Part shown: piece after piece, positions 44,791 to 56,708 of the stretch | How positions within the stretch are numbered: the first letter of the stretch is position 1 | Layout of the letters: the number at the start of each line of letters is the position of its first letter | Source of the DNA: Streptomyces niger | GTDB taxonomy: Bacteria; Actinomycetota; Actinomycetes; Streptomycetales; Streptomycetaceae | Length of the DNA stretch: 64,000 nt | Direction: 5' to 3' | NCBI RefSeq assembly: GCF_000718305.1 | Contig: NZ_JOFQ01000034.1 | Location: 21,709-85,708, forward strand | Program-made: the position numbers and the translations under genes | Notes under the pieces: generated by a model | What the model saw: only the letters and a program-made list of their open reading frames with translations | The model's database searches: none | Told to the model about the DNA's origin: nothing

Positions 44791-45729
44791 TCAGCCCCAG
44801 TCCCATTCGATGCCTAGCAGGCCCGGGCGTACGGACTGGTCGACCAGGTGGACGGCGCGGTGCCGGCCCGTGAGGGTCAGGTCCTGCCGAGCCGTACGGG
44901 GCGCGACCGTCGTGGCCTGGGCGAAACGGCCGCAGCGCACGGGGAGCGCCGCCTCGTCGAAGCGGACCTGGAGGACGTACTGCCCGCCGGGGAACGGGAA
45001 ACCGCGCAGGTACTCCGTGCTCTCGCCCGCGGTCCCGTCGCGGAACCCGTAGGAGAAGACGTACGTGTCGCCGGCCCGTAGCCGGGTGTCGAAGAGCAGC
45101 TCGGCGACCACCAGGGGCGCCTCGGGGGCGTACCGCACCCGCCCCAGCCGGCAGTTCTCGGTGGCCCGTACGACCACCCGAGCCGGGTCCGCGCCCTCGT
45201 CGCCGCAGTGGATGGCGACGTACCGGTCGATGCCGTCCCGGTGCGCGCGCACCACGTGCTGCGACTCGCGGTCCAGCAGCTCGCGGCGCGCCCCTATGAG
45301 GACCCGCTCCGACTGCCCCACGGTGTGCAGCCCGCCGTCCGTGGGGGCGCCCAGGTCGGCGAGGAGCTTGCGGACCACGTCGGAGTCCTCGGTGAGGGTG
45401 CGGTACGACCGGCCCGTGGGCCGCTCCACGTCCGGGAACACCGGAGTCTGCGACTCCAGGAGCCGGGTCAGGGTGCCGTCCGGCAGCTCCAGCACCTCTT
45501 CCAGTGCGGTCACCGCGCGCAGCGACTCCGGGCGCTGCGGGCGGCGGGCGCCCTGCTGCCAGTAACTGAGGCTGGTGACGCCGACCTTGATGCCGCGCTG
45601 CGCGAGCTTGTACTGCACGCGGTGCAGGGCGAGGCCGCGTTCGGCCAGCGCGGCCCGCAGGGCGAGATGGAACGGCCCGGTGCGCAGCACCTGTGCCAGC
45701 TCTGCCGTTGCGGCGGTGTCCTGTGTCAT
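44791..45729 (-). CDS. XRE-family DNA-binding regulator
   Basis: A 312-residue protein. The N-terminal helix-turn-helix is LALHRVQYKLAQRGIKVGVTSLSYWQQGARRPQRPES; the remaining 200 residues form a beta-rich domain (DRYVAIHCGDEGADPARVVVRATENC, YVFSYGFRDGTAG) seen in Streptomyces regulators of unknown ligand. The ATG at 45729 follows GGAGGG at 6 bases. It is divergent from the secreted protease operon, a likely target. Confidence 0.83.
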   Translation of the reverse strand: MTQDTAATAELAQVLRTGPFHLALRAALAERGLALHRVQYKLAQRGIKVGVTSLSYWQQGARRPQRPESLRAVTALEEVLELPDGTLTRLLESQTPVFPDVERPTGRSYRTLTEDSDVVRKLLADLGAPTDGGLHTVGQSERVLIGARRELLDRESQHVVRAHRDGIDRYVAIHCGDEGADPARVVVRATENCRLGRVRYAPEAPLVVAELLFDTRLRAGDTYVFSYGFRDGTAGESTEYLRGFPFPGGQYVLQVRFDEAALPVRCGRFAQATTVAPRTARQDLTLTGRHRAVHLVDQSVRPGLLGIEWDWG

Positions 45730-45967
45730 GGCCAACCCTCCGGTGCGCGGGGTGAACGTTCACAACCGGAGTTCACACGTCCCGCTGGCGCTGTCCGTTC
45801 CTCGCAGATCGCCGGGCAGGGGACGTTCACATCAGGGCCCGTCCGTCCACACCGCCGCGTCACCTCGCATTGAAGCGTGTTGACCTGCCCCGGACAACAC
45901 CCGATGCTCCTCAGCATCATCCGGATGCGTTCCTCTCCCTCTTCCCACCCCCCTCGGGAGGACCGCC

Positions 45968-46585
45968 ATGCACCGCCCGTCCCGCCGCACAGACTCGGCC
46001 CGTCCCCACTCCCCGCGCCGCAGATGGCCCCTGATCGCGGCCGTCGCCGCCGTCCTCACCGGCTTCCCCGCCGCGACGGCGACGGCCGCACCCGATACCG
46101 CGCTCGGCAGCAAGAAGCTGAACATCACGATGCAGGCCCAGCAGAACAGCAACTGGTGCTGGGCGGCCTCGGGCAACACCATCGCCACCTGGTTCGGCCG
46201 CAACTACAGCCAGAACCAGTTCTGCAACGCCGCCTTCGGGCGTCAACAGGGGACCACCTGCCCCAACAGCCAGGCCACCCTCGGTGACGTGCAGAACGGC
46301 CTGGACTGGGCCGGCATCAACCCCGGCAGCTACGTCAGCGGCTACCTGAACTACAGCACCGTGCAGAGCGAGATCAACGCCAACAGGCCCGTGGAGACCC
46401 GCATCCAGTGGTCCTCCGGGGGCGGCCACATGCACGTCCTCTACGGCTTCGACACCGCGAACAACTGGGTGTACTGGGGCGACCCCTGGCCGGACAACAA
46501 CCGCTACAACTGGGGCGATTACCGGTACTACGTCAACGGCAGCGAGTTCTCCTGGACGCACTCCCTCTACCGGATCGGAGCCTGA
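45968..46585 (+). CDS. Secreted papain-like cysteine protease
   Basis: 205 residues. The signal peptide covers about 1-41 (RRR then LIAAVAAVLTGFPAATATAAP). The catalytic Cys is in MQAQQNSNWCWAASGNTIATWFG, the start of the peptidase C39-like/papain-like family, and the His in SSGGGHMHVLYGFD; GDPWPDN supplies the third residue. Further Cys residues (FCNAAFG, TTCPNS) may form a disulfide. The ATG follows GGGAGG at 6 bases. It lies 4 bases upstream of the next gene and is probably translationally coupled to it. Confidence 0.85.
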   Translation: MHRPSRRTDSARPHSPRRRWPLIAAVAAVLTGFPAATATAAPDTALGSKKLNITMQAQQNSNWCWAASGNTIATWFGRNYSQNQFCNAAFGRQQGTTCPNSQATLGDVQNGLDWAGINPGSYVSGYLNYSTVQSEINANRPVETRIQWSSGGGHMHVLYGFDTANNWVYWGDPWPDNNRYNWGDYRYYVNGSEFSWTHSLYRIGA

Positions 46586-46589
46586 GGCG

Positions 46590-47432
46590 ATGACGTACCG
46601 GAACGTGCAGCGGGCCGCCGTCACCGCGGCGCTGGCCACCGCGCTCGCCACGCTCGCCCCACAGGCCGCGTCGGCAGCCGACACCCCCGCGCCGCCCGGG
46701 AAGCCGGCCGCGGCGAGCGTGGCCGCGGCCCACGAGGCGGCGACCGCGCCGGACACACTGAAGACGCTCGCGCGCTTCTTCGCCCGCGACGGCCGGGTGA
46801 GCATCAAGGGGGCAGCACCGCGCATCGAAGGGGCCACCGTGCCCGTCTACGTGCTCTCGCCGGACTTCGTGCGCGGCCGCTCCGGCGCCCCCGTGGCGAA
46901 GCTCGACTTCCTCGCCAGCAAGGCCGTCTCCGCCGACGGCCAGGAAGCGTCGGTGTGGTCCGTACGGCCGCGGGGCGCGGACGGCTGGCGGGTGGTGAAC
47001 ATCGCCACCGGCGCCGACGAGACGGCGTACGCGGCCAAGGCGGCGGCCAAGGGCGGGACGCTCTTCCGCGAGCCGCAGATCGACGCCTGGTACGTCCAGC
47101 GCGGGGACCGGATCCTGCCGCTGGACGCGGACGCGAAGCAGGCGGTCGGGGCGACCGGGACCACGGTCGCCGCCTACCAGAAGCGCGTGCGCGCGGCGTA
47201 CGCCGACAAGCTGCCCGGCTCGGCGTACGACCGGCGCGGCGAGGCCGGCGGTTACGGGACGCCGGCCCGGCCCTCCGGCGCCGCGGACCGCGCGGCCGCC
47301 GGCCAGGCCGCCCAGCCGGTGGCGGCCGCCGCCAACGGCAGCGGGCCGCTCGTCGCGGTGCTGACCGCCCTCGGCACCGTGATCGTGCTGGCGGTCGGCG
47401 GCGCGCTCGTCTCCCGCCGCCTGCGCCGCTGA
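46590..47432 (+). CDS. Membrane-anchored extracellular protein, partner of the papain-like protease
   Basis: A 280-residue protein I do not recognise. It has a signal peptide (about 1-30), a globular region (about 45-215), an Ala/Gly/Pro linker and a C-terminal membrane helix ([24 protein letters not shown]) with SRRLRR as a cytoplasmic stop-transfer. There is no LPxTG-type sorting motif. Being coupled to the protease, it could be its anchor, substrate or inhibitor; the sequence does not decide. Confidence 0.75.
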   Translation: MTYRNVQRAAVTAALATALATLAPQAASAADTPAPPGKPAAASVAAAHEAATAPDTLKTLARFFARDGRVSIKGAAPRIEGATVPVYVLSPDFVRGRSGAPVAKLDFLASKAVSADGQEASVWSVRPRGADGWRVVNIATGADETAYAAKAAAKGGTLFREPQIDAWYVQRGDRILPLDADAKQAVGATGTTVAAYQKRVRAAYADKLPGSAYDRRGEAGGYGTPARPSGAADRAAAGQAAQPVAAAANGSGPLVAVLTALGTVIVLAVGGALVSRRLRR

Positions 47433-47571
47433 CCGCGCTCGGTGGCCGGCCCGGCCGGCTTCCGTGAGCGACCCCACCGCGCCACCCCCCACCGGCCCCG
47501 GCCCGCGACACATCCCGTCGCGGGCCGGGGCCCTGCGCGTATGCCGGCCGGTGTCCTCACCTGTGCCCGGG

Positions 47572-47594
47572 TTGTCAGTGGTCACCAGTAGGGT
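47572..47594 (+). promoter_or_regulatory. PafBC (RecA-NDp)-type promoter of the uvrC operon
   Basis: TTGTCAGTGGT, six bases, TAGGGT: 10 of 11 in the upstream box and a perfect -10. It ends 7 bases before the uvrC ATG, so the mRNA should be leaderless. Confidence 0.87.
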
Positions 47595-47601
47595 GGCGGA
47601 C

Positions 47602-49701
47602 ATGGCAGACCCCAGCAGCTATCGACCCAAGCCGGGACAGATCCCCGACTCGCCGGGGGTCTACAAGTTCCGGGACGAGCACCGACGGGTGATCTACGTC
47701 GGCAAGGCCAAGAGCCTGCGCCAGCGCCTGTCGAACTACTTCCAGGACCTGGCGAATCTCCACCCGCGTACGCGCACGATGGTCACCACGGCCGCGTCCG
47801 TGGAGTGGACCGTCGTCTCCACCGAGGTCGAGGCGCTCCAGCTGGAATACAGCTGGATCAAGGAGTTCGACCCGCGGTTCAACGTCAAGTACCGCGACGA
47901 CAAGAGCTATCCGTACCTCGCGGTGACCCTCAACGAGGAGTACCCCCGGGTCCAGGTCATGCGCGGCGCCAAGAAGAAGGGCGTGCGCTACTTCGGCCCG
48001 TACGCGCACGCCTGGGCGATCCGCGAGACCGTCGACCTGATGCTGCGCGTCTTCCCCGTGCGCACCTGCTCCGCCGGGGTCTTCAAGCGCTCCCGGCAGA
48101 TCGGCCGCCCCTGCCTGCTGGGCTACATCGGCAAGTGCTCGGCGCCCTGCGTCGACCGCGTCTCCGCCGAGGAGCACCGCGAACTGGCCGACGAGTTCTG
48201 CGACTTCATGGCCGGCCGCACCGGCGCGTACATCCGCCGCCTGGAGCGGCTGATGGGCGAGGCCGCCGAGGAGATGGAGTACGAGAGAGCGGCCCGGCTG
48301 CGCGACGACATAGAGGCGCTCAAGCGGGCCATGGAGAAGAGCGCCGTGGTGCTCGCCGACGCCACGGACGCCGACCTCATCGCGCTCGCCGAGGACGAGC
48401 TGGAGGCCGCCGTCCAGATCTTCCACGTACGCGGCGGCCGGGTGCGCGGCCAGCGCGGCTGGGTCACCGACAAGGTCGAGAACGTCGACACCGCGGCCCT
48501 CGTGGAGCACGCCCTCCAGCAGCTCTACGGCGAGGAGCGCGGCGACGCCGTGCCCAAGGAGGTCCTCGTCCCGGCGCTGCCCGACCCCGTCGAGCCGATC
48601 CAGCAGTGGCTGGCCGAGCGCCGCGGTTCCAACGTCTCGCTGCGCATCCCGCAGCGCGGCGACAAGAAGGATCTGATGGCCACGGTCCAGCGCAACGCCC
48701 AACAGGCGCTCGCGCTGCACAAGACCAAGCGCGCCTCCGACCTGACCACCCGCTCCCGGGCGCTGGAGGAGATCGCCGAGGCGCTGGAGCTGGACTCGGT
48801 GCCGCTGCGCATCGAGTGCTTCGACATCTCCCACCTCCAGGGCGACGACGTGGTGGCGTCCATGGTCGTCTTCGAGGACGGACTGGCGAGGAAGAGCGAG
48901 TACCGGCGCTTCCAGATCAAGAGCTTCGAGGGCCAGGACGACGTCCGGTCGATGCACGAGGTGATCTCCCGGCGGTTCAAGCGGTACCTGGCGGAGAAGC
49001 AGCGGACCGGCGAGTGGGAGGAGGAGGCAGGCACGGACACCGGCGGGCCCGTCTCCGGACCCGTGCCGGGGCCGGCGGACCTCTCCGTGCCCGCCCCGGA
49101 CGCGGGCGACGCCGACGGACCCGCGCCGGGCCCGAAGGACGAGGAGGGCCGCCCCAAGCGGTTCGCGTACCCGCCGCAGCTGGTCGTCGTCGACGGCGGC
49201 CGGCCGCAGGTCGCCGCGGCTCAGCGGGCCCTGGACGAGCTGGGCATCGACGACGTCGCGGTCTGCGGGCTGGCCAAGCGCCTGGAGGAGGTCTGGGTGC
49301 CCGGCGAGGAGGACCCGGTCGTCCTGCCGCGTACGAGCGAGGGGCTCTACATCCTGCAGCGGGTCCGTGACGAGGCGCACCGCTTCGCCATCGCCTACCA
49401 GCGCAACAAGCGCGGCAAGCGACTGACGGCGGGCCCCCTGGACACCGTGCCCGGCCTCGGCGAGAGTCGCCGCCAGGCCCTCCTGAAGCACTTCGGCTCC
49501 CTGAAGAAACTCAGGGCCGCGACGATCGAGGAGATCTGCGAGGTGCCCGGCGTCGGCCGCAAGACCGCCGAGACCGTCGCGGCGACCCTGGCCCAGGCCG
49601 CTCCGGCCGCCCCGGCGGTCAACACCGCCACCGGAGAGATCATTGAAGATGAGGGGGCACCGCAGGCCGCGTTGCCTTCAGAACAGGGACAGGAACGATG
49701 A
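47602..49701 (+). CDS. uvrC: Excinuclease ABC subunit C
   Basis: A 699-residue dual-incision nuclease of excision repair. It has the N-terminal GIY-YIG domain ([28 protein letters not shown]), a UVR motif ([24 protein letters not shown]), the RNase H-like domain ([24 protein letters not shown] ... [10 protein letters not shown]) and a C-terminal helix-hairpin-helix pair ([37 protein letters not shown]). A Pro/Gly/Asp-rich insert of about 40 residues interrupts the RNase H-like domain near 472-515. The tail overlaps rapZ by 4 bases. Confidence 0.98.
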   Translation: MADPSSYRPKPGQIPDSPGVYKFRDEHRRVIYVGKAKSLRQRLSNYFQDLANLHPRTRTMVTTAASVEWTVVSTEVEALQLEYSWIKEFDPRFNVKYRDDKSYPYLAVTLNEEYPRVQVMRGAKKKGVRYFGPYAHAWAIRETVDLMLRVFPVRTCSAGVFKRSRQIGRPCLLGYIGKCSAPCVDRVSAEEHRELADEFCDFMAGRTGAYIRRLERLMGEAAEEMEYERAARLRDDIEALKRAMEKSAVVLADATDADLIALAEDELEAAVQIFHVRGGRVRGQRGWVTDKVENVDTAALVEHALQQLYGEERGDAVPKEVLVPALPDPVEPIQQWLAERRGSNVSLRIPQRGDKKDLMATVQRNAQQALALHKTKRASDLTTRSRALEEIAEALELDSVPLRIECFDISHLQGDDVVASMVVFEDGLARKSEYRRFQIKSFEGQDDVRSMHEVISRRFKRYLAEKQRTGEWEEEAGTDTGGPVSGPVPGPADLSVPAPDAGDADGPAPGPKDEEGRPKRFAYPPQLVVVDGGRPQVAAAQRALDELGIDDVAVCGLAKRLEEVWVPGEEDPVVLPRTSEGLYILQRVRDEAHRFAIAYQRNKRGKRLTAGPLDTVPGLGESRRQALLKHFGSLKKLRAATIEEICEVPGVGRKTAETVAATLAQAAPAAPAVNTATGEIIEDEGAPQAALPSEQGQER

Positions 49702-50648
49702 GCGACAGCAGCCCCGAGCAGCAGACCGAGAGAGAAGCCGCGCCGGTGAGTGCGGCGCCGATCCGCGACGAGCAGGACCGCAGCCCCGCGATCCCCGAGC
49801 TGGTGATCATCTCCGGGATGTCGGGGGCCGGGCGGTCCACGGCGGCGAAGTGCCTGGAGGACCTCGGCTGGTTCGTCGTCGACAACATCCCGCCCGAGCT
49901 CATCCCGCCGATGGTCGACCTCGGCGCCCGCTCCCAGGGCAACGTCGCCCGCATCGCGGTCGTCGTCGACGTCCGCGGCCGCCGCTTCTTCGACAACCTC
50001 AAGGAGTCCCTGGCCGCGCTGGACGCCGCGCACGTCAAGCGCCGGATCGTCTTCCTGGAGTCCTCCGACGAGGCCCTGGTCCGCCGCTTCGAGTCGGTCC
50101 GCCGCCCGCATCCGCTGCAGGGTGACGGCCGCATCGTGGACGGCATCGCCGCCGAGCGCGACCTGCTGCGCGAGCTGCGCGGCGACGCCGACCTGGTGAT
50201 CGACACCTCCTCCCTGAACGTCCACGAGCTGCGCGCCAAGATGGATGCCCAGTTCGCCGGCGAGGAGGTCCCCGAGCTGCGGGCCACGGTGATGTCCTTC
50301 GGCTTCAAGTACGGCCTGCCGGTCGACGCCGACCTCGTGGTGGACTGCCGCTTCATCCCGAACCCGCACTGGGTCCCGGAGCTGCGCCCGTACACAGGGC
50401 TGAACGAAGAGGTGTCCAACTACGTCTTCAGCCAGCCCGGCGCCAAGGAGTTCCTGGACGGCTACGCCGAGCTGCTGCGCATCGTCGCCGAGGGGTACCG
50501 CCGCGAGGGCAAGCGGTACGTGACCATCGCGGTCGGCTGCACGGGCGGCAAGCACCGCAGCGTCGCCATGTCGGAGAAGCTCGCCCGCCGCCTGGTCTCC
50601 GAAGGAGTCGAGACGGTCGTCGTCCATCGGGACATGGGGCGCGAGTGA
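49698..50648 (+). CDS. rapZ: RapZ/YvcJ nucleotide-binding protein
   Basis: A 316-residue P-loop protein. It has a disordered first 30 residues, Walker A GMSGAGRS (40-47), [18 protein letters not shown], the Walker B region, and the C-terminal [20 protein letters not shown] fold typical of RapZ. E. coli RapZ guides RNase E to a small RNA; in Gram-positives the role is less clear. It starts inside the uvrC stop (ATGA) and ends overlapping the next gene. Confidence 0.95.
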   Translation: MSDSSPEQQTEREAAPVSAAPIRDEQDRSPAIPELVIISGMSGAGRSTAAKCLEDLGWFVVDNIPPELIPPMVDLGARSQGNVARIAVVVDVRGRRFFDNLKESLAALDAAHVKRRIVFLESSDEALVRRFESVRRPHPLQGDGRIVDGIAAERDLLRELRGDADLVIDTSSLNVHELRAKMDAQFAGEEVPELRATVMSFGFKYGLPVDADLVVDCRFIPNPHWVPELRPYTGLNEEVSNYVFSQPGAKEFLDGYAELLRIVAEGYRREGKRYVTIAVGCTGGKHRSVAMSEKLARRLVSEGVETVVVHRDMGRE

Positions 50649-51703
50649 CCAGCCGCACGCCCCGTATGCGCCGTGTGCGTCGGCTGGTACGGGGCAGCAC
50701 GCACCGGGGCGCCACGCCGAAGGTCGTCGCCCTGGGCGGCGGCATGGGCCTGTCCGCCTCGCTCGCCGCGCTGCGCCGCATCACGCGCGACCTGACCGCC
50801 GTGGTCACCGTCGCCGACGACGGCGGCTCCAGCGGCCGGCTCCGCGACGAGCTGGGCGTCCTGCCGCCCGGCGACCTGCGCAAGGCCCTCGCGGCGCTGT
50901 GCGGCGACGACGACTGGGGCCAGACCTGGGCCCGGGTCATCCAGCACCGCTTCATCAGCGGCGGCGAGCTGCACGACCACGCCGTGGGAAATCTCCTGAT
51001 CGTCGCCCTGTGGGAACAGCTGGGCGACCCCGTCCAGGCGCTCGACCTGGTCGGCAAGCTGCTGGGCGCGCACGGCCGGGTCCTTCCGATGTCCGCCGTG
51101 CCGCTGGAGCTCCAGGCGCTGGTCAAGGGCCACGACCCGGACCGCCCGGACGAGATCTCCACCGTCCGCGGCCAGGCCACGGTCGCGCTCACCCGCGGCG
51201 AGGTGCAGTCCGTGCACGTCGTCCCCGAGGACCCGCCGGCCGTCCCGGAGGTCGTCGAGGCGGTCCGGGACGCCGACTGGGTGGTGCTCGGCCCCGGATC
51301 CTGGTTCTCCTCCGTGATCCCGCACCTTCTGGTGCCGCAGCTGCGCGAGGCACTGGAGGAGACCAAGGCACGTAAGGTTCTCTCGTTGAACCTCGCGCCC
51401 CAGCCGGGGGAGACGGACGGGTTTTCCCCGCAGCGTCATTTGGAGGTTTTGGCCCGACACGCCCCTAAACTCGCCTTTGACGTGGTGCTGGCCGATCAGG
51501 ACGCCGTGCCCGACCGGGAAAGCCTGACCGGAGTGGCCAAGGAGCTGTTCGGCAGCGAGGTCGAGCTGGCGGCCGTGGCCGCTCAAGGGGAAGCCTCCCG
51601 GGGTGCGCCCGGGGGCGGCTCTCCTCGGCACGACCCCGAGCTGCTGGCCGCCGCGTACGACCGTATTTTTCGGATGCATGGAAGGATCGGCCCATGGCGA
51701 TGA
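50645..51703 (+). CDS. yvcK: YvcK/CofD-like protein
   Basis: A 352-residue protein of the gluconeogenesis-factor family. It has [51 protein letters not shown], and [18 protein letters not shown]. The fold is that of CofD phosphotransferases. B. subtilis YvcK affects cell shape on gluconeogenic carbon and binds UDP-sugars. The GTG overlaps the rapZ stop by 4 bases. Confidence 0.95.
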   Translation: MTSRTPRMRRVRRLVRGSTHRGATPKVVALGGGMGLSASLAALRRITRDLTAVVTVADDGGSSGRLRDELGVLPPGDLRKALAALCGDDDWGQTWARVIQHRFISGGELHDHAVGNLLIVALWEQLGDPVQALDLVGKLLGAHGRVLPMSAVPLELQALVKGHDPDRPDEISTVRGQATVALTRGEVQSVHVVPEDPPAVPEVVEAVRDADWVVLGPGSWFSSVIPHLLVPQLREALEETKARKVLSLNLAPQPGETDGFSPQRHLEVLARHAPKLAFDVVLADQDAVPDRESLTGVAKELFGSEVELAAVAAQGEASRGAPGGGSPRHDPELLAAAYDRIFRMHGRIGPWR

Positions 51704-52683
51704 CGGCAGCGGTGAAGGACGAAATCCCCCGGCTCCCCGTCACCCGGACCTGCTGCCGGAAGTCGGAGGTCTCGTCGATCCTCCGGTTCGCGGGCGGGTT
51801 GCACCTGGTCAGCGGGCGGATCGTGATCGAGGCGGAGCTGGACACGGGCATCGCGGCCCGGCGGCTCCGCAAGGACATCCTGGAGATCTTCGGACACTCC
51901 TCCGACCTCGTGGTGATGGCGCCCGGCGGGCTGCGCCGCGGCAGCCGGTTCGTCGTCCGGGTGGTCGCCGGCGGCGACCAGCTCGCGCGCCAGACCGGCC
52001 TGGTGGACGGCCGCGGCCGCCCCATCCGCGGCCTGCCCCCGCAGGTGGTCTCGGGGGCCACCTGCGACGCGGAGGCCGCCTGGCGCGGCGCGTTCCTGGC
52101 GCACGGCTCGCTCACCGAGCCCGGCCGCTCCTCCTCCCTGGAGGTGACCTGCCCGGGCCCCGAGGCGGCGCTCGCGCTGGTCGGCGCGGCGCGCCGGCTC
52201 GGCATCGCGGCCAAGGCCCGCGAGGTGCGCGGCGTGGACCGGGTGGTGGTCCGTGACGGTGACGCGATCGGCGCGCTGTTGACGCGGCTCGGCGCCCATG
52301 AGTCGGTGCTGGCCTGGGAGGAGCGCAGAATGCGCCGCGAGGTGAGGGCCACGGCCAACCGCCTCGCCAACTTCGACGACGCCAACCTCCGGCGCTCGGC
52401 GCGGGCCGCGGTCGCCGCGGGCGCCCGTGTGCAGCGCGCGCTGGAGATCCTCGGCGACGAGGTGCCCGAGCACCTCGCGGCGGCCGGGCGGCTGCGCATG
52501 GAGCACAAGCAGGCCTCCTTGGAGGAGCTGGGCGCGCTCGCCGACCCGCCGCTGACCAAGGACGCGGTCGCGGGCCGGATCCGCCGGCTGCTCGCGATGG
52601 CCGACAAGCGCGCGCAGGATCTCGGCATCCCCGGCACCGAGTCCAACCTCGCCGATGACCTGGCCGAGGGCATGGTCGGCTGA
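51694..52683 (+). CDS. whiA: Sporulation regulator WhiA
   Basis: A 329-residue DNA-binding protein with a degenerate LAGLIDADG homing-endonuclease-like N-terminal domain ([30 protein letters not shown] ... [26 protein letters not shown]) and a C-terminal helix-turn-helix ([45 protein letters not shown]). With WhiB it activates the switch to sporulation septation in Streptomyces. The ATG overlaps the yvcK end by 10 bases. Confidence 0.97.
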   Translation: MAMTAAVKDEIPRLPVTRTCCRKSEVSSILRFAGGLHLVSGRIVIEAELDTGIAARRLRKDILEIFGHSSDLVVMAPGGLRRGSRFVVRVVAGGDQLARQTGLVDGRGRPIRGLPPQVVSGATCDAEAAWRGAFLAHGSLTEPGRSSSLEVTCPGPEAALALVGAARRLGIAAKAREVRGVDRVVVRDGDAIGALLTRLGAHESVLAWEERRMRREVRATANRLANFDDANLRRSARAAVAAGARVQRALEILGDEVPEHLAAAGRLRMEHKQASLEELGALADPPLTKDAVAGRIRRLLAMADKRAQDLGIPGTESNLADDLAEGMVG

Positions 52684-54038
<1,355 letters not shown>

Positions 54039-54080
54039 TCCCTGCCTGACCCGCAGGGCAGCACCAGCGAGATGTGAGCG

Positions 54081-54122
54081 ACGGGGCTCGTACGACGCGA
54101 TGAAGCGTCGTACGGGCCCCGT
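54081..54122 (+). terminator. Strong hairpin between gap and pgk
   Basis: An 18-bp stem with one G-U pair (54081-54098 with 54105-54122) and a GATGAA loop. It can terminate gap transcription or stabilise the 3' end of gap mRNA inside a gap-pgk-tpiA transcript. Confidence 0.8.
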
Positions 54123-54160
54123 GCTATGACTGACGTTCCGAACAGAGCCACGGAGTCACC

Positions 54161-55363
54161 ATGAAGACGATCGACGACCTTCAGGTAGCGGGAAAGCGGG
54201 TCTTCGTCCGCGCCGACCTGAATGTGCCGCTGGACGGCACCACCATCACCGACGACGGCCGGATCCGCGCCGTGCAGCCGACCATCGCCAAGCTCGCAGA
54301 GGCCGGCGCCAAGGTGGTCGTGGCCTCGCACCTGGGCCGCCCCAAGGGCGCGCCGGACCCCGCCTTCTCGCTCGCCCCCGCGGCGAAGCGGCTGGGTGAA
54401 CTGCTCGGCACGGGCGTGGCGTTCGCCACCGACACGGTCGGCGAGTCCGCGCAGGCCACCGTCGCGGGCCTGGCCGACGGCCAGGTCGCCGTCCTGGAGA
54501 ACCTCCGCTTCAACGCGGGCGAGACCAGCAAGGACGACGCCGAGCGCGGCGCGTTCGCCGACCAGCTGGCCCAGCTCGCCGACCTCTACGTCGGCGACGG
54601 CTTCGGCGCCGTGCACCGCAAGCACGCCTCGGTGTACGACCTGCCGGCCCGCCTGCCGCACGCCGCCGGCGACCTGATCGCCGCCGAGGTCACCGTGCTG
54701 AAGAAGCTCACCGAGGACGTCAAGCGCCCGTACGCGGTCGTGCTCGGCGGCGCCAAGGTGTCCGACAAGCTCGGCGTCATCGACCACCTGCTGGAGAAGG
54801 CCGACCGCATCCTCATCGGCGGCGGCATGGCGTACACCTTCCTCAAGGCCCAGGGCCACGAGGTCGGCATCTCGCTCCTCCAGGAGGACCAGATCCCGGC
54901 GGTCAAGGACTACATGAAGCGCGCCGAGGAGCGTGGCGTGGAGTTCGTCCTCCCCGTCGACGTGCTGATCTCGGCCGACTTCCCGGACCTGAAGACCAAG
55001 GCCCCGGCCCACCCCACCGTGGTCGCCGCCGACGCCATCCCGGCGGACCAGGAGGGCCTGGACATCGGCCCGAAGACCCGTGAGCTGTACGCGGACAAGC
55101 TCAAGGACGCGGCCACCGTCTTCTGGAACGGCCCGATGGGCGTCTTCGAACACCCCGACTACGCGAACGGCACCAAGGCCGTCGCGCAGGGCCTGCTCGA
55201 CTCCGAGGCGTTCACCGTCGTCGGCGGCGGTGACTCGGCCGCGGCCGTACGCCTGCTCGGTTTCGACGAGAATGCTTTCGGCCACATCTCGACCGGTGGC
55301 GGCGCCAGCCTCGAATACCTCGAAGGCAAGACGCTCCCCGGCCTCGCCGCTCTGGAGGACTGA
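54161..55363 (+). CDS. pgk: Phosphoglycerate kinase
   Basis: A 400-residue two-domain glycolytic kinase. Substrate site VFVRADLNVPLDG, conserved ASHLGRPKG, PYAVVLGGAKVSDKLGVI, IGGGMAYTFLKAQG and the ATP site FWNGPMGVFEHPDYANGT ... GGGDSAAAV are all present. It ends 6 bases before tpiA, so they are coupled. Confidence 0.98.
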   Translation: MKTIDDLQVAGKRVFVRADLNVPLDGTTITDDGRIRAVQPTIAKLAEAGAKVVVASHLGRPKGAPDPAFSLAPAAKRLGELLGTGVAFATDTVGESAQATVAGLADGQVAVLENLRFNAGETSKDDAERGAFADQLAQLADLYVGDGFGAVHRKHASVYDLPARLPHAAGDLIAAEVTVLKKLTEDVKRPYAVVLGGAKVSDKLGVIDHLLEKADRILIGGGMAYTFLKAQGHEVGISLLQEDQIPAVKDYMKRAEERGVEFVLPVDVLISADFPDLKTKAPAHPTVVAADAIPADQEGLDIGPKTRELYADKLKDAATVFWNGPMGVFEHPDYANGTKAVAQGLLDSEAFTVVGGGDSAAAVRLLGFDENAFGHISTGGGASLEYLEGKTLPGLAALED

Positions 55364-55369
55364 ACAAAC

Positions 55370-56146
55370 GTGAGTAGCCGTACCCCGCTGATGGCGGGCA
55401 ACTGGAAGATGAACCTCAACCACCTCGAGGCCATCGCGCACGTCCAGAAGCTCGCTTTCGCGCTCGCCGACAAGGACTACGAGGCCGTCGAGGTCGCGGT
55501 CCTGCCGCCCTTCACCGACATCCGCTCGGTGCAGACCCTGGTCGACGGCGACAAGCTGAAGATCAAGTACGGCGCCCAGGACATCTCGGCGCACGACTCC
55601 GGTGCCTTCACCGGTGAGATCTCCGGCCCCATGCTCGCCAAGCTGAAGTGCGCGTACGTGGCCATCGGCCACAGCGAGCGCCGTCAGTACCACGGCGAGG
55701 ACGAGGCGGTCTGCAACGCCAAGGTCAAGGCCGCCTTCAAGCACGGCATCACCCCGATCCTCTGCGTCGGTGAGGGCCTGGACGTCCGCAAGGCCGGCAA
55801 CCAGGTCGCGCACACCCTCGCCCAGGTCGACGGCGCGCTGGAGGGCGTCCCGGCCGAGCAGGCCGAGACCATCGTGATCGCGTACGAGCCGGTGTGGGCC
55901 ATCGGCACCGGCGAGGTCGCCACCCCGGAGGACGCCCAGGAGGTCTGCGGTGCGATCCGCGGCCGCCTCGCGGAGCTGTACAGCCAGGAGCTCGCCGACA
56001 AGGTGCGGATCCAGTACGGCGGCTCGGTGAAGTCGGGTAACGTCGCTGCGATCATGGCGCAGCCGGATGTCGACGGCGCCCTGATCGGCGGTGCGGCGCT
56101 GGACGCCGACGAGTTCGTCAAGATCGTTCGGTTCCGCGACCAGTAA
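55370..56146 (+). CDS. tpiA: Triose-phosphate isomerase
   Basis: A 258-residue TIM barrel. The catalytic set is Lys13 (GNWKMNLN), His101 (IGHSERR) and Glu173 ([11 protein letters not shown]); the phosphate-binding YGGSVKSGN and GALIGGAAL are intact. The GTG start has a weak ribosome-binding site, which fits translation from ribosomes leaving pgk. Confidence 0.98.
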   Translation: MSSRTPLMAGNWKMNLNHLEAIAHVQKLAFALADKDYEAVEVAVLPPFTDIRSVQTLVDGDKLKIKYGAQDISAHDSGAFTGEISGPMLAKLKCAYVAIGHSERRQYHGEDEAVCNAKVKAAFKHGITPILCVGEGLDVRKAGNQVAHTLAQVDGALEGVPAEQAETIVIAYEPVWAIGTGEVATPEDAQEVCGAIRGRLAELYSQELADKVRIQYGGSVKSGNVAAIMAQPDVDGALIGGAALDADEFVKIVRFRDQ

Positions 56147-56192
56147 CGGTCACGGTCGCGCTCCGTACCACTGTGAGCAGCGGCTATGACGG

Positions 56193-56230
56193 CGGGCCCG
56201 GCCCGTCGTAGGCTGTCGGGGCCGGGCCCG
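56193..56230 (+). terminator. tpiA terminator
   Basis: A perfect 12-bp stem (56193-56204 with 56219-56230) and a 14-nt loop between tpiA and secG. Confidence 0.8.
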
Positions 56231-56312
56231 GTGTCACACGACGCCGTCCCGGCCCTTCCGCATCACATCCGCCCGTACTCCCGTCCGTCAGTCCTAGAGA
56301 GTTGGTCCAGCC

Positions 56313-56549
56313 GTGGTCATGGGATTCTCGATCGCCCTCATCGTCTTCAGCGCGCTGCTGATGATGCTGGTGCTCATGCACAAGGGGAAGGGCGGCGGCC
56401 TGTCCGACATGTTCGGTGGCGGCATGCAGTCCTCGGTGGGCGGCTCCTCCGTGGCCGAGCGCAACCTCGACCGCATCACCATCGTCGTCGGCCTCCTCTG
56501 GTTCGCCTGCATCGTCGTTCTCGGCATCCTGATGAAGCTGGACAACTGA
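56313..56549 (+). CDS. secG: Protein translocase subunit SecG
   Basis: A 78-residue two-helix membrane protein (about 4-22 and 53-73) with the conserved cytoplasmic loop KGKGGGLSDMFGGGMQSSVGGSSVAERNLDRIT. It assists SecYE in preprotein export. The GTG at 56313 or the ATG at 56319 may be used. Confidence 0.95.
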   Translation: MVMGFSIALIVFSALLMMLVLMHKGKGGGLSDMFGGGMQSSVGGSSVAERNLDRITIVVGLLWFACIVVLGILMKLDN

Positions 56550-56708
56550 CACGGCGTCGGGGGCGCGGCTTATCATGAGTGCGGCGTCCTTGCGTGGCCG
56601 GGTAACTCCTGTCACTGGACGCGCGTTGGGCCTTACGTAGACTGGGGCGCTCCGCAGCGAAGAATCCCGTCGATGCTTCGCAGCACCATGACGCAGGGAG
56701 TTACGACC

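Noticed and set aside
46590..47432. Sortase-anchored surface protein
   Set aside because: There is a C-terminal helix and basic tail, but no LPxTG or LAxTG motif before it, so it is treated as a simple membrane anchor.
56600..56627. SigR-type promoter before the rbpA-like gene
   Set aside because: GGGTAAC-N18-GTT has the right spacing, but the -35 departs from GGAAT at two positions, so I do not claim it.
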